The position numbers were made by a program, and so were the translations under genes. From assembly GCF_030823375.1 (NCBI RefSeq), contig NZ_JAUSXB010000001.1:1674001-1738000 (forward strand): DNA of 64,000 bases, in the 5' to 3' direction. The notes beneath the pieces are model-generated. The model did no database searches. It had not been told where the DNA came from and saw only the letters and a program-made list of their open reading frames with translations. The stretch comes from Pseudarthrobacter siccitolerans (GTDB lineage Bacteria; Actinomycetota; Actinomycetes; Actinomycetales; Micrococcaceae). Shown here piece after piece: positions 8,190 through 16,915 of the stretch (the first letter of the stretch is position 1; each line of letters begins with the position of its first letter).

Positions 8190-10052
8190 ATGGATTCCTC
8201 TAAGCAGAGCGGCCTTTTCGAAGCAGCCCGGCCTGGGAACGAAGGGCCCCGCCGCCGGAACCGTCGACTCCTCGCTTCTCTTTCCCTTTTAGGTATAGTG
8301 GTGGCGGTCTTGGCCGGTGTGGCCGTTTGGCTTGCGGCAAAAGCATCCACTATAAACGACGAGCTTAACGCCGCCGCCCAGCTCTCCTCACCGCTCAGGG
8401 AGAGCATTAGTCGAGATGATCGCGAGGCGGCGACCGGTACAGTAGACGAGATGCGCGGACACACAGCGGCCGCTAAGTCAGCTGCTGATGATCCCCTGTG
8501 GACCTTAGCGTCTGCGATTCCAGCAATAGGAGTGAACTTCAGCGCCGTTGCGGAAGTGGCTCGTTCTGCGGACGACGTCGTGAGCATTGGGTTGACACCG
8601 CTCGTGAAGGTTTACAGCTCTCTGGACTGGGACTCCCTGCTACCTAGTACGTCTGGTACTGACTTGGAGCCCCTCAAGGCGGCGTCCCCCAGTGTCTCAT
8701 CGGCCGCTCACGCCGTTCGGCTGTCGTCTGAAAGGCTTAACCAGATCGACGAGAGCCAACTCCTTCCTCAAGTGGCCAATCCGCTGTCTCGGGCCAGGAA
8801 TCAACTCAACGAGATTTCGGGGTCACTTGATTCTGCCGCCAGTGCTGCCGCAGTTCTTCCCGCGATGTTGGGTGCGGAGGATCCTCGCTCCTACCTACTA
8901 ATGATCCAGAACAATGCCGAATCGCGGGCCTCCGGCGGCATCCCCGGCGCCCTTGCTGTACTGCAATTTGACGATGGAAAGCTCACCCTAGGAAGCCAGA
9001 GCAGCGCCAGCGCTCTAGGAACGATGTCTCCACCGTTACCTGTGGACGGTGAGCAGCAGCAGATCTACAGTGTCCGGCTTGGCAAATTCATGCAGGATGT
9101 GAACCTGACTCCAGACTTTCCTTCCGCAGCCAAAACGGCGCGAGAGATGTGGAACAAAGGGACCGGACAGAACGTGGATGGAGTGCTCTCAATCGATCCC
9201 ATTGCCTTGGGATACATTCTTGATGCCACTGGCCCTGTGGGAATTGCGGACCCGGAGCTTACTGCCGTTATCGCAGCTACCGGCCTACCGGCGGAGCTGA
9301 CCGGAAGGAATGTCGTACAGACGCTACTCTCCGATGTCTACGCCAAAATTGAGAGGCCGGAGCTACAGGACGCATATTTTGCAGGCGTTGCCCAGGAAGT
9401 TTTTAGGGCGCTATCGAACGGAAAGGGCGACGCGAAGGCGCTCCTCTCAGGCCTAACTCGTGCCTCCACCGAGGGAAGGGTACACATCTGGTCCGCTCAG
9501 AATGAGGAGCAAGGTGTTATTTCCGCCTACACTCTGAGTGGCTCCGTTGCTGGCCCTAGTGTTCAACCTGCCCAATTCGGCGTGTACTTCAACGACGGAA
9601 CAGGGGCCAAGATGGACTACTACGTGAAGCGCACGGTCCAAATCGTCAAGGAGTGCCCCCAGGACGGATACGAGCGCACGACTGTTCGAGTGAGCGCGAC
9701 CAATGCAGCTCCTCAGAACGCTGCGGCGGTCCTGCCTGATTACGTGACTGGAGGTGGAGCTTTCGGTGTTCCCCCGGGCTCAGTGCAAACGAACATTGTT
9801 GTTTACGGTCCTGTTCAGGCGAATGTCGAGACCTTAAGCGTGGATGGGACAAGGACGGAGTTTGCGCCTCATATCCACAGCAACAGGCCCGTTGCGGTGT
9901 TCGCTGTCCGACTAGGGGTAGGGGAAAGTAAGACGATGGATTTCACGTTCAGCAAAATTGTCCAGCACACGGAACCTAACGTTGTTGTCACACCGACGGT
10001 GCAGGATGTAAAAGATGTGACTTTGCCCACTTTGCGGGCGCGCTGTAGTTAA
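8190..10052 (+). CDS. DUF4012 domain membrane-anchored protein
   Basis: A 620-residue protein of the DUF4012 family, common beside polysaccharide genes in actinobacteria but of unknown function. An Arg-rich cytoplasmic start (RRRNRRLLAS) precedes one membrane helix (about residues 30-52), so nearly all of it faces outside. The domain core includes RSYLLMIQNNAESRASGGIPGA and DGVLSIDPIALGYILDATGPV, which I recognise as DUF4012. The C-terminal part has a beta-rich look (SVDGTRTEFAPH). No ribosome site is obvious before the ATG. Its place after an exopolysaccharide locus suggests a role in polymer transfer or anchoring; this is inference only. Confidence 0.8.
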   Translation: MDSSKQSGLFEAARPGNEGPRRRNRRLLASLSLLGIVVAVLAGVAVWLAAKASTINDELNAAAQLSSPLRESISRDDREAATGTVDEMRGHTAAAKSAADDPLWTLASAIPAIGVNFSAVAEVARSADDVVSIGLTPLVKVYSSLDWDSLLPSTSGTDLEPLKAASPSVSSAAHAVRLSSERLNQIDESQLLPQVANPLSRARNQLNEISGSLDSAASAAAVLPAMLGAEDPRSYLLMIQNNAESRASGGIPGALAVLQFDDGKLTLGSQSSASALGTMSPPLPVDGEQQQIYSVRLGKFMQDVNLTPDFPSAAKTAREMWNKGTGQNVDGVLSIDPIALGYILDATGPVGIADPELTAVIAATGLPAELTGRNVVQTLLSDVYAKIERPELQDAYFAGVAQEVFRALSNGKGDAKALLSGLTRASTEGRVHIWSAQNEEQGVISAYTLSGSVAGPSVQPAQFGVYFNDGTGAKMDYYVKRTVQIVKECPQDGYERTTVRVSATNAAPQNAAAVLPDYVTGGGAFGVPPGSVQTNIVVYGPVQANVETLSVDGTRTEFAPHIHSNRPVAVFAVRLGVGESKTMDFTFSKIVQHTEPNVVVTPTVQDVKDVTLPTLRARCS

Positions 10053-10234
10053 TTCTATTGGCGGCGGCCGTTAACACTATGTAAACCGACTGGATTGAGA
10101 TTGCTCACAACGAACACCAGATGGTAGCGTCCTTTTTGGGATATCTATCCGTGGTTCTGCAGTGGGTCTCATGCAGAGGGGGAACTCCCCATAATTCGGG
10201 TAATCAAAACTTAAACGTCTCCGGGGGGACACAC

Positions 10235-10840
10235 ATGAAAAAAACACTCGCAGCACTCGCGCTTGCAGGCTCCATCGCCCTTATCGGTTCGGCGCCGGCC
10301 ATGGCCGCTACCTACCCGGCACTTCCGCCTCAGGCAGCCGTTTCCGACGGAACCGTTGGCCCGGGCGAAACCTTCGTCTTCCGCGGACAGGGTTTCCTTG
10401 CCGGCGAAACGCTCACCATCAACGTAACGCCGGGCCAGGCACCTGCTTCCGATGGCGCCAATATTGCCGGTAGCCGCGCAGTGGCAGCCCGTATCGCCGT
10501 TGTCACCGAAGCCCAAACCCTGACCACCACGGCCGACGCCCAGGGCGCATTCGCCCTGCCGATCGCAATCAACGAAGCAGGCACCTACAGCCTGACCGCC
10601 ACCGGCAACACCTCCGGGGTAACCGTCGGTCCCGTCACGGTCACCGTGGCAGCTTCCTTGGCAAACACCGGCGGCAACGCTGGCGGCGCTCCGTTGGCAA
10701 ACACCGGTTCAGGCCTTGCCAACACCGGCGCCGACTCCGGCCTGGTCCTCTGGACCCTGGTTGGCGCAGGTGCACTTGCTGCCGGTGCAACTTCCGTAGT
10801 GGTTGTTCGTCGCCGCGCAAAGGCGGAGACTGCTGCGTAA
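10235..10840 (+). CDS. LAxTG-type surface-anchored protein
   Basis: A 201-residue secreted protein. The start at 10235 (MKKTLAALALAG) follows GGGGGGAC and begins a signal peptide ending near APAMAA; a longer open frame from 10121 lacks these signals. The mature part is an Ig/beta-sandwich-like domain (GPGETFVFRGQGFLAGETL). Three LANTG motifs lie close together near residues 146-166. A hydrophobic helix (LVLWTLVGAGALAAGATSVV) and a VRRR tail follow. LAxTG is the class E sortase signal of actinobacteria, so peptidoglycan anchoring is expected. A strong terminator follows. Function unknown. Confidence 0.82.
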   Translation: MKKTLAALALAGSIALIGSAPAMAATYPALPPQAAVSDGTVGPGETFVFRGQGFLAGETLTINVTPGQAPASDGANIAGSRAVAARIAVVTEAQTLTTTADAQGAFALPIAINEAGTYSLTATGNTSGVTVGPVTVTVAASLANTGGNAGGAPLANTGSGLANTGADSGLVLWTLVGAGALAAGATSVVVVRRRAKAETAA

Positions 10841-10862
10841 CTGCACCGCCCTATAAGCACCA

Positions 10863-10911
10863 AAGAAGGTGGGTGTCCTCCGAAACGGAAGACACCCACC
10901 TTCTTCTTTTA
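10863..10911 (+). terminator. Rho-independent terminator
   Basis: A 15-bp stem (10863-10877 with 10891-10905), extended inward after one mismatch, is followed by TCTTTT. It lies 22 bases after the LAxTG protein gene and is the strongest terminator in the window. Confidence 0.85.
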
Positions 10912-10912
10912 A

Positions 10913-10927
10913 GGTTTCGACGGGCTC
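10913..10927. repeat. Partial copy of dispersed GGTTTCGAC element
   Basis: GGTTTCGACGGGCTC matches 15 bases of the dispersed element seen in full at 46207-46225 (there on the other strand) and sits directly after a terminator. Confidence 0.5.
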
Positions 10928-10956
10928 TACTAACTAGCTGTGGTATTTATTAGGAC

Positions 10957-11103
10957 ATGGGGAGACATTGGCGCAGAACACCGAGAGAGTTCGACTACTC
11001 CCTACCACTCCCCCGACCTCAGGTGCTCCGCTACGTCGTTTTGGGTCTGCTGGCGGTTGCTGCCCTAGCGGTGGCCGCCCTCGCATTTCTAGGGACCCGG
11101 TGA
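10957..11103 (+). CDS. Small single-helix membrane peptide (48 aa)
   Basis: A 48-residue open frame with a basic N-terminus (GRHWRRTPREFDYS), a membrane helix (VLRYVVLGLLAVAALAVAALAF) and a GTR tail. ATG at 10957 follows TAGGAC. It ends 7 bases before the VanZ-like gene on the same strand, suggesting one transcript. I do not recognise a family. The composition and placement make it look real rather than chance. Confidence 0.5.
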   Translation: MGRHWRRTPREFDYSLPLPRPQVLRYVVLGLLAVAALAVAALAFLGTR

Positions 11104-11110
11104 GGGCAGC

Positions 11111-11554
11111 TTGAGGAACTTCAACCGAAGGATCTGGCAACTCGCCCTTGCCGCCATGTTGGTCCCGCTAGCGTTTATCGCTTTTTGGCCCACCCCCGTC
11201 GATAAACCTATTGAAGGATTCCTCGGCAGCGTCCTGCATTTCCTTCACCGTCACGGGATCCCAGCCTGGTTCAATTACGAATTCGTCGAAGGCGCCGCTA
11301 ACGTCGCGCTGTTCGTTCCTATAGGTATTGTGGCGTCTCTTGCTTACCCCAAAAAGCACTGGTGGAGTATTGCTGCATCTGGGTTAGCGATCTCCTGCTG
11401 CATGGAGCTTGGGCAACTCCTATTTCTCCACAGCCGGTTCGCAAGCCCGTTAGACCTTGTAACAAACACTGTGGGGGCCGTCATCGGCGCCCTTATTGCG
11501 GCTGCACGTATAGAAATGCTACAGGTCCGGTGCCTTTCGGCAACGGACCTGTAG
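11111..11554 (+). CDS. VanZ-like membrane protein
   Basis: A 147-residue VanZ-family integral membrane protein with about four helices. Recognisable parts are the first helix ending WPTPVD, NYEFVEGAANVALFVPIGIVASL, CCMELGQLLFLHSRFASPLDLVTNTVGAVIG. VanZ of Tn1546 gives low-level teicoplanin resistance, but most chromosomal relatives have no known role. The TTG start at 11111 has GAGGG upstream and sits 7 bases after the small membrane peptide. The 3' end lies inside a hairpin shared with the convergent galU. Confidence 0.8.
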   Translation: MRNFNRRIWQLALAAMLVPLAFIAFWPTPVDKPIEGFLGSVLHFLHRHGIPAWFNYEFVEGAANVALFVPIGIVASLAYPKKHWWSIAASGLAISCCMELGQLLFLHSRFASPLDLVTNTVGAVIGALIAAARIEMLQVRCLSATDL

Positions 11555-11555
11555 C
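11518..11555 (-). terminator. Hairpin terminator at 3' end of galU
   Basis: A perfect 12-bp stem (11518-11529 with 11544-11555) continues inward with TGCC/GGCA around a TTTC loop. On the minus strand it is followed by ATTTCTAT, so it fits galU better. It also covers the stop codon of the convergent VanZ-like gene. Confidence 0.6.
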
Positions 11556-11573
11556 AAGTCGACTTGGAGTCCG

Positions 11574-12464
11574 CTAGTTCACGAAGCCCTTCATCCAGGT
11601 CCTTAGGTCCTCGCCGAACTCCACTCGTTCTGAAGCGAGTGTGATGACGGCTTTGAGGTAGCTCAGCTTGTCGCCCGTGTCGAAGCGGCGGCCCTTAAAG
11701 ACAACACCGTACACACCGGAGCCTTCGCCCTCACCGGCAGCCAGGGTCTGCAAGGCATCCGTCAACTGGATCTCGCCGCCACGGCCCGGCTCCGTCTTCT
11801 CCAAAATCCCGAACACCGATGGATGCAGCACGTACCGCCCGATCACGGCCAGGTTGGACGGCGCCTCCCCTGTGGCCGGCTTCTCCACCAGGCTGTTTAC
11901 GCGCACGTAGTCCTCGCCGTCCACCGCAGTAATGTCCGCACAGCCGTAAGCGCTGATCTGGGACGGATCCACCTCGATCAGGGCGATCACCGAACCGCCG
12001 GTCTTCTGCTGCACCTCCATCATGGTGCTCAGCAGGTCCTCGGCCTCGTCAATGAGATCATCACCCAGCAGAACGGCGAACGGCTCATTGCCCACATGCT
12101 GGGCAGCGCACAGCACCGCGTGGCCCAGGCCCTTGGCCTCGCCCTGGCGGACGTAGTGGATGGGACCCAGCTCCGAGGCGTACTGCACGGACTCCAGGCG
12201 GTCGTTGTCGCCCTTCAGTTCAAGTGCACGCTCCAGACCCGGCTCCCGGTCAAAGTGATCCTCGAGGGAGCGCTTGTTCCGTCCCGTGATCATTAGCAGG
12301 TCGGTGAGGCCGGACTTGACGGCTTCCTCAACGACGTACTGGATGGCCGGCCGGTCAACCACCGGCAACATTTCCTTCGGCATTGCCTTGGTGGCGGGCA
12401 GGAAGCGAGTCCCCAATCCGGCAGCAGGAATGACGGCTTTGGTGATAGCTTTCCCCGTAGTCAT
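11574..12464 (-). CDS. galU: UTP-glucose-1-phosphate uridylyltransferase
   Basis: Makes UDP-glucose from UTP and glucose-1-phosphate, feeding cell-wall and exopolysaccharide synthesis. The N-terminal nucleotide-binding motif AVIPAAGLGTRFLPATKAMPKE begins at about residue 10. AVLLGDDLID holds the metal-binding aspartate, and LVEKP and GRYVL are further GalU motifs. The 296 residues are normal. Start is ATG at 12464. It is a single gene with its own terminator. Confidence 0.95.
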   Translation of the reverse strand: MTTGKAITKAVIPAAGLGTRFLPATKAMPKEMLPVVDRPAIQYVVEEAVKSGLTDLLMITGRNKRSLEDHFDREPGLERALELKGDNDRLESVQYASELGPIHYVRQGEAKGLGHAVLCAAQHVGNEPFAVLLGDDLIDEAEDLLSTMMEVQQKTGGSVIALIEVDPSQISAYGCADITAVDGEDYVRVNSLVEKPATGEAPSNLAVIGRYVLHPSVFGILEKTEPGRGGEIQLTDALQTLAAGEGEGSGVYGVVFKGRRFDTGDKLSYLKAVITLASERVEFGEDLRTWMKGFVN

Positions 12465-12991
12465 AGCTGAACCTTACAAATCAGGGGCAGGCAAAGGCAA
12501 TTTCCGCCACCGAACCGCGGCTCCCGCTACTCGTGAAAAGCCCGGACACCCTCGTACGGCCCCGGTCACGGACCACGTGCTTGCGCGGTTAAGGACCGGC
12601 CTCGGCCGAGAAGGTCGTTCCGCCTTCATCCGTCACCATCTGGTCCGATTCCCTCAGGGCTGCCGACGCGGAACAGTCATCGCATCGGCCAACAAATTGA
12701 TGGGGGCAGGTGGCGAGGTTGATGCCGTCCCCGGTGGCTAGTCTGTGTCGCATTGATCCCGCCGTTCCTGAGTCGTCCGGGCTCACCGGGGAGACTCATT
12801 GTTTCAGCCATCGCAATGATGGTGCCGGCGAATGCCGGGGCGGGAGCCTTGCTCGTGAAGACTCGCTCCTCGCCGGCACTTTTAGTGAACAACGAAGCGA
12901 AGCCGGAAACACGAGTAAGCGATACCCGTTTCTTCAGGCCGACCGTACCCACCTAGCCTGGGGATGAGGTATCTACCTATGGCCCCTACCG
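12465..12991. other. Non-coding gap upstream of galU
   Basis: About 530 bases between galU and the paa operon end. Several short open frames exist on both strands, but none has a recognisable product, a ribosome site and normal codon bias together. It should contain the galU promoter near 12470-12560. It may hold decayed coding sequence, but I cannot identify a parent gene. Confidence 0.35.
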
Positions 12992-13037
12992 GGTTTCGAC
13001 AGGCTTGGTTGACAGCCCAGTTTCGACGGGCTCAACC
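12992..13037. repeat. Two copies of dispersed GGTTTCGACAGGCTC element
   Basis: GGTTTCGACAGGCTTGGTT (12992-13010) and GTTTCGACGGGCTCAACC (13020-13037) are direct copies of the element found inverted at 46207-46225 and 48428-48467. The second overlaps the 3' end of the PaaG-like gene and supplies its TGA stop. Confidence 0.7.
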
Positions 13038-13811
13038 TCCGAACTTCGGCTCGCGCTTCTCCTGGAAAGCCCTGAAACCCTCGGCGTAGTCGTCTGTTTT
13101 GCAGAGCCGGGCCTGCTCTGTGTTCTCCTCCGCCATGGCCTCCCACAGGCCCAGGCGCTGGTCGCGGATGTGGGCCACCAGCTCCTTGCTGGCGGTGAAG
13201 GCGCCGGTGGCCCCGCTAGCGACGCGGCCCACGATCGCCCGCGTGTTCTCCAGGAGCTCGTCCGCCGGCATGGCACGGCTGAACAGCCCCTGCGCCACGG
13301 CCTCGGTGCCGCTGATCAGCTCCGCGGTGTAGATCAGGTCCAGCGTGCGGTGCATCCCCAGCCGCTCCGTGAAGTACCAGTGCCCGCCCGAATCCAGCGT
13401 CGCTCCCAGCTTGGCGAACGGCGACCCGAACTTGGCGTTCTCCGCCACGTACACCACGTCCGTGGCCAGCAGCAGCCCCAGCCCAACACCCAGGCAGGTA
13501 CCATGAGCAGCGGCGAACGTGGGCGCCGGAAAGGCACTCATCTTCTTCAGCAGCGGCTCCACCAGCCCGCTCAAATAGGTAGCGGCGTCGTCATTCTCCG
13601 GGTTCACACCTGAGATGTCCCGGCCCGCGCAGAAGGCGCGGCCCTCTCCCCGAAGCAGCAGCGCCCGGACCTCACCGCGTGAGGCGGCGGCAGCAGCGTC
13701 GTCGTACGCCTGGGACAGCTCCGCGAGCGCCTGCTCATCCAGCGAGTTCAGCTTGTGCGGTGCGTTGAGGACGACTTCGGCGACGTTGTTGCTGATGGAG
13801 AGGGAAATCAT
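13032..13811 (-). CDS. paaG: PaaG-like enoyl-CoA hydratase/isomerase
   Basis: Crotonase-fold enzyme, most likely the isomerase that turns ring-1,2-epoxyphenylacetyl-CoA into the oxepin, the step after the epoxidase. The oxyanion-hole segment FCAGRDISG is near residue 60, and HGTCLGVGLGLLLATDVVY is the second CoA-site segment. AKLGATLDSGGHWYFTERLG aligns with the PaaG stretch that has aspartate rather than the hydratase glutamate. It is the last gene of the paa operon, 28 bases after paaE. Its TGA lies inside a dispersed repeat, so the last residues may be repeat-derived. PaaF-type hydratase activity cannot be excluded. Confidence 0.75.
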   Translation of the reverse strand: MISLSISNNVAEVVLNAPHKLNSLDEQALAELSQAYDDAAAAASRGEVRALLLRGEGRAFCAGRDISGVNPENDDAATYLSGLVEPLLKKMSAFPAPTFAAAHGTCLGVGLGLLLATDVVYVAENAKFGSPFAKLGATLDSGGHWYFTERLGMHRTLDLIYTAELISGTEAVAQGLFSRAMPADELLENTRAIVGRVASGATGAFTASKELVAHIRDQRLGLWEAMAEENTEQARLCKTDDYAEGFRAFQEKREPKFGG

Positions 13812-13839
13812 GGGGCTCCTTCGTTGAGACCGTTGAAAA

Positions 13840-15081
13840 TTACACGTCGAAGTCGACTGTGACTTCCTTGCTGGTGGGGTGGCTCTGGCAAGTCAGCACG
13901 TACCCCTTGTCCAGCTCATCCTGCTCCAGCGCGTAGTTCTCGTCCATGGTCACGCTGCCTGTCACCACCTTGGCCCGGCACGTGCCGCACACTCCCCCGG
14001 CGCACGCGAACGGCACGTCCGGGCGGACCCGCAGCGCGGCGTTGAGGATGGACTCGCGGGCGTGGGTGGGGCTGGCCACCTCGCCCTGCAGCCCGTCCAG
14101 CTTGAACGTGATCTTGTACGTCTCCTTGGACTCGTCCAGCACCACGGGCCGGCCCGCATGCCCCTCCGGCTTGTCCGGCTTGCCGGACGTAAACAGCTCG
14201 AACCGGATCTTCTCCGGCTCCACACCGCGCTCGGCCAGGGTGTCCCGGCAGAGCTGCACCAGCTCGAACGGGCCGCACAGGAACCACTCGTCCACGTCGT
14301 CCGCGTGGATGGCGGTGCCCAGCAGCTGCTGCAGCTTCTCGGCGTCGATCCTTCCACTGAGCAGCGGCGCGATCCGCTGCTCGCGGGACAGCACGTGGTG
14401 GATGGCCAGCCGCTGCGGGTACTTGTCCTTCAGGTCCGCGAGCTCCTCCAGGAACATCACGTCCATGGCCGCCTTGTTGGCGTAGATCAGGTCGAACCGG
14501 CACTCCGGGTTTTTAGCCAGGAGCGTGCGGGCGATCGCGATCACCGGCGTGATTCCGCTGCCGGCGGCGATGGCCACGAAGCTGGCTTCCCCGCTGGAGG
14601 CCACGTCCCCGGCCAGCTCCTCCGGGTTGTTCATGGAGTTCATCCGGTTCTGCTCCACGGCCTGGCCGTCCCGGCCGTGCCTGGACACGAACGCGCCCAT
14701 GGGGCTCATGACGTCCAGCGTGTCCCCGGCCTTCAGCTCGGCGTTGGCCCAGGTGGAGAAAACCCCGCCCAGGTCCTTCTTCACCGCCACCCGGATCTCG
14801 CTGCTGCCGTCCGCGAAGCTGCGCGGCTCGGCGCAGATGGAGTAGCTGCGGCGCACCTCGTGCACTTCCCCGGTCTCGTCCGGGAGCTTGGTGCGCAGGG
14901 CCACGTACTGGCCGGGCAGGTAGTCGAACTGGCCGGCGAGCTCGGCCGGGACGTGGAAGGCCACCTCGATGGCGTCCTCGGTGAGCCGGCGCACCTCCTT
15001 CACGGCGAGCGTGTGGAAGGACGGGCGACGGCGGCAGGTGGCCTGCGCCGTTTCTGCGGCGGTCTGGCGGACAACAGGCAT
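13840..15081 (-). CDS. paaE: Phenylacetyl-CoA epoxidase reductase PaaE
   Basis: NADPH-dependent flavin and iron-sulfur reductase feeding electrons to the PaaABCD epoxidase. Domain order: FAD-binding barrel (RRSYSICAEP), NAD-binding domain (IAAGSGITPVIAIA, FLCGPFELV), then a C-terminal plant-type 2Fe-2S ferredoxin (CAGGVCGTCRAKVV with a final Cys in VLTCQSHP). At 413 residues it is longer than E. coli PaaE, partly from about 30 polar residues between AFVSRHGRDGQ and SFVAIAAGSG. It starts 9 bases after paaD. Confidence 0.93.
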   Translation of the reverse strand: MPVVRQTAAETAQATCRRRPSFHTLAVKEVRRLTEDAIEVAFHVPAELAGQFDYLPGQYVALRTKLPDETGEVHEVRRSYSICAEPRSFADGSSEIRVAVKKDLGGVFSTWANAELKAGDTLDVMSPMGAFVSRHGRDGQAVEQNRMNSMNNPEELAGDVASSGEASFVAIAAGSGITPVIAIARTLLAKNPECRFDLIYANKAAMDVMFLEELADLKDKYPQRLAIHHVLSREQRIAPLLSGRIDAEKLQQLLGTAIHADDVDEWFLCGPFELVQLCRDTLAERGVEPEKIRFELFTSGKPDKPEGHAGRPVVLDESKETYKITFKLDGLQGEVASPTHARESILNAALRVRPDVPFACAGGVCGTCRAKVVTGSVTMDENYALEQDELDKGYVLTCQSHPTSKEVTVDFDV

Positions 15082-15090
15082 GGGGCTTCC

Positions 15091-15630
15091 TTACAGCACT
15101 TTGAAGTAGTCGAACGGTTCCTTGCAGTCCTGGCACACAAACAGCGCCTTGCAGGAGGTGGAGCCGAAGCGGGTGAGTTCCTTGGTATGCAGGCTGGCGC
15201 ACTGCGGGCATTTCACGGCCATTTGCAGCCTGATGGGGCCGGCGTGCCTTGCCGCATTTGCCATGCCCGACGGCGGGGCGATGCCGTACTCCTGCAGCTT
15301 CGCCTTTCCGGCGTCCGTCATCCAGTCCGTGGTCCAGGCCGGGGCGAGCACCAGGTCCACCTGGACGTCCTGGTAGCCCTCTTTGGCGAACGCCGCTTTG
15401 AGGTCGTCGCGGATGGCGTCCATGGCGGGGCAGCCGGAGTACGTGGGCGTGATGGTGACTGTTACCTTTTCGGCGGTCACCTCCACGTTCCGCAGGATCC
15501 CAAGGTCCTCGATGGTGAGAACGGGGATCTCGGGATCGCACACCGTGGCGGCGATGTCCCATGCCTTCTGCCGCGGGGTCCGGGCCCTGGTTTCAAAGTC
15601 GGAGATGTACATGGCCCCGGTGCTCACCAC
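15091..15630 (-). CDS. paaD: Phenylacetate degradation protein PaaD
   Basis: MIP18/DUF59-type iron-sulfur maturation factor for the epoxidase. The N-terminal domain carries DPEIPVLTIEDLGILRNVEV and TYSGCPAMDAI. The C-terminal domain has a four-cysteine zinc-finger-like set (CPQCASLHTK and CQDCKEPFDYFKVL). The 179 residues are normal. It overlaps the end of paaC by 7 bases, consistent with coupled translation. Confidence 0.93.
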   Translation of the reverse strand: MVSTGAMYISDFETRARTPRQKAWDIAATVCDPEIPVLTIEDLGILRNVEVTAEKVTVTITPTYSGCPAMDAIRDDLKAAFAKEGYQDVQVDLVLAPAWTTDWMTDAGKAKLQEYGIAPPSGMANAARHAGPIRLQMAVKCPQCASLHTKELTRFGSTSCKALFVCQDCKEPFDYFKVL

Positions 15631-16535
15631 TTCGCTCCTGAATGCTCGCGGGCCAGCACCTGCATCTCGGCCAGGAGGTAGCCCAGATGCTCCGAGTGCC
15701 TGCCGTGCCGGCCGCCGCCTGGGGCTGCCGGAACGTCCGGCACCTCCAGCTCGGCTTCTGTGAGGACTTCGCCGGTGAGCCGGTCAAACTCCTCGCGCAG
15801 GCTGGAAGGCGCGACGGCGGCACCCGCCTCGGCGAGGCGGCGCGTCAGGTCATCGTCCTGGAACAGTTCGCTGACGTACGGCCACATCAGGCGCAGGCCG
15901 TGGATCATCCTGGTGCGGGATTCCTCGGTGCCGCCGGCCAGGCGGAGGATCCACTGGGCGCTGTGGTCCCGGTGGTAGTCCACTTCCTTCACGGCTTTCG
16001 CGGCGATGGCGGCAAGGGTGGCGTCGGTTGATTCCGTGAGCCGGCGGTACAGCTCGAACTGGTAGCAGCTCACGATGAACTGCCGGGCGATGGTCACCGC
16101 GAAGTCGCCGTTGGGCTGCTCGAACAGCTGGACGCTGCGGAACTCGTGCTCGCGGCGGAAGTAGGCGAGATCGTCCTCGGACTTCTCCCATGCGCCGCCG
16201 GCGTAGCTGAGGAAGCTCCGGGCGTGGCCCAGCTGGTCCAGGGCGATGTTGCCCAGGGCCACATCCTCTTCAAGCTCGGGGGCGCGGGAGATCCAGTGGC
16301 CCAGGCGCTGGGCGAGGATCAGCGCGTCGTCGCCGAGTCTCAGGGCGTATTCTGCGATGTCCTCGGAGGGCTTAGCCAGCCCGGTGCGGACCTCAAGCGC
16401 GATGTCCTCCGGGCGGAGGGCGTTGCCGGGGGTGATGCGGGTGGCACTCGCGTTGGAGTCGCCTCCTGCTGTTGGGGCTGCCACGCCGGTGGAGATGTCG
16501 CCGTGGCCTGTTGTCTCTGTTGCTTCGGGGCTCAC
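15624..16535 (-). CDS. paaC: Phenylacetyl-CoA epoxidase subunit PaaC
   Basis: Structural ferritin-like subunit that pairs with PaaA in the epoxidase. The GTG at 16535 is chosen because it overlaps the paaB stop as GTGA; a longer frame to 16796 would run through paaB. That gives 303 residues, with about 40 low-complexity N-terminal residues before the core (YALRLGDDALILAQRLGHWISRAPELEED). LGQLGHARSFL-type segments (ALDQLGHARSFLSYAGG) and DYHRDHSAQWILRLAGGTEES are PaaC hallmarks. Confidence 0.93.
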   Translation of the reverse strand: MSPEATETTGHGDISTGVAAPTAGGDSNASATRITPGNALRPEDIALEVRTGLAKPSEDIAEYALRLGDDALILAQRLGHWISRAPELEEDVALGNIALDQLGHARSFLSYAGGAWEKSEDDLAYFRREHEFRSVQLFEQPNGDFAVTIARQFIVSCYQFELYRRLTESTDATLAAIAAKAVKEVDYHRDHSAQWILRLAGGTEESRTRMIHGLRLMWPYVSELFQDDDLTRRLAEAGAAVAPSSLREEFDRLTGEVLTEAELEVPDVPAAPGGGRHGRHSEHLGYLLAEMQVLAREHSGAKW

Positions 16536-16915
16536 AGGTGCTTTACCCCTTCGCTCTTGGTGTAGTACGTGGCGTGCCGGTAGTCCTTGCCCTGGGGCGA
16601 CTCGAAGAACGAACCCTTGGCGTCCGGATCGCTGGCGGCAATGGCGTCCGCCGGGACAACCCAGATGGAGACGCCCTCGTTGCGGCGCGTGTAGAGGTCG
16701 CGGGCATTGCGCAGCGCCATGGCCGCATCCGGTGCGTGCAGGCTGCCGGCGTGAACGTGGCTCAGGCCACGGCTCGATCGGACGAACACCTCCCAAAGGC
16801 CCCAGGCGCCGCGGTCATGGGTCTCTTGCTCCGCTGCTGGGGACGCCTTGGGTGCCTCGCGGTTGATCTCTGTCGCCGAACTAGCCGGAACTTCCGGGTT
16901 GCCGTGGGGGCTCAT
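16532..16915 (-). CDS. paaB: Phenylacetyl-CoA epoxidase subunit PaaB
   Basis: Small subunit of the ring 1,2-phenylacetyl-CoA epoxidase, needed for complex assembly. The ATG at 16915 is chosen because it overlaps the paaA stop as ATGA. The 127-residue product has a 37-residue polar extension, then the conserved core: [40 protein letters not shown] and a C-terminal [16 protein letters not shown] longer open frame starting at 17104 overlaps paaA and has no support. Confidence 0.92.
   Translation of the reverse strand: MSPHGNPEVPASSATEINREAPKASPAAEQETHDRGAWGLWEVFVRSSRGLSHVHAGSLHAPDAAMALRNARDLYTRRNEGVSIWVVPADAIAASDPDAKGSFFESPQGKDYRHATYYTKSEGVKHL

Noticed and set aside
12677..12952. 91-codon minus-strand frame upstream of galU
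   Set aside because: No ribosome site, no family resemblance, and competing frames of equal quality on the other strand.
13879..15681. 600-codon open frame on the plus strand
   Set aside because: It lies opposite paaE and paaD, has Val/Leu/Gly/His-heavy nonsense composition and no family motif; high G+C makes long antisense frames common.
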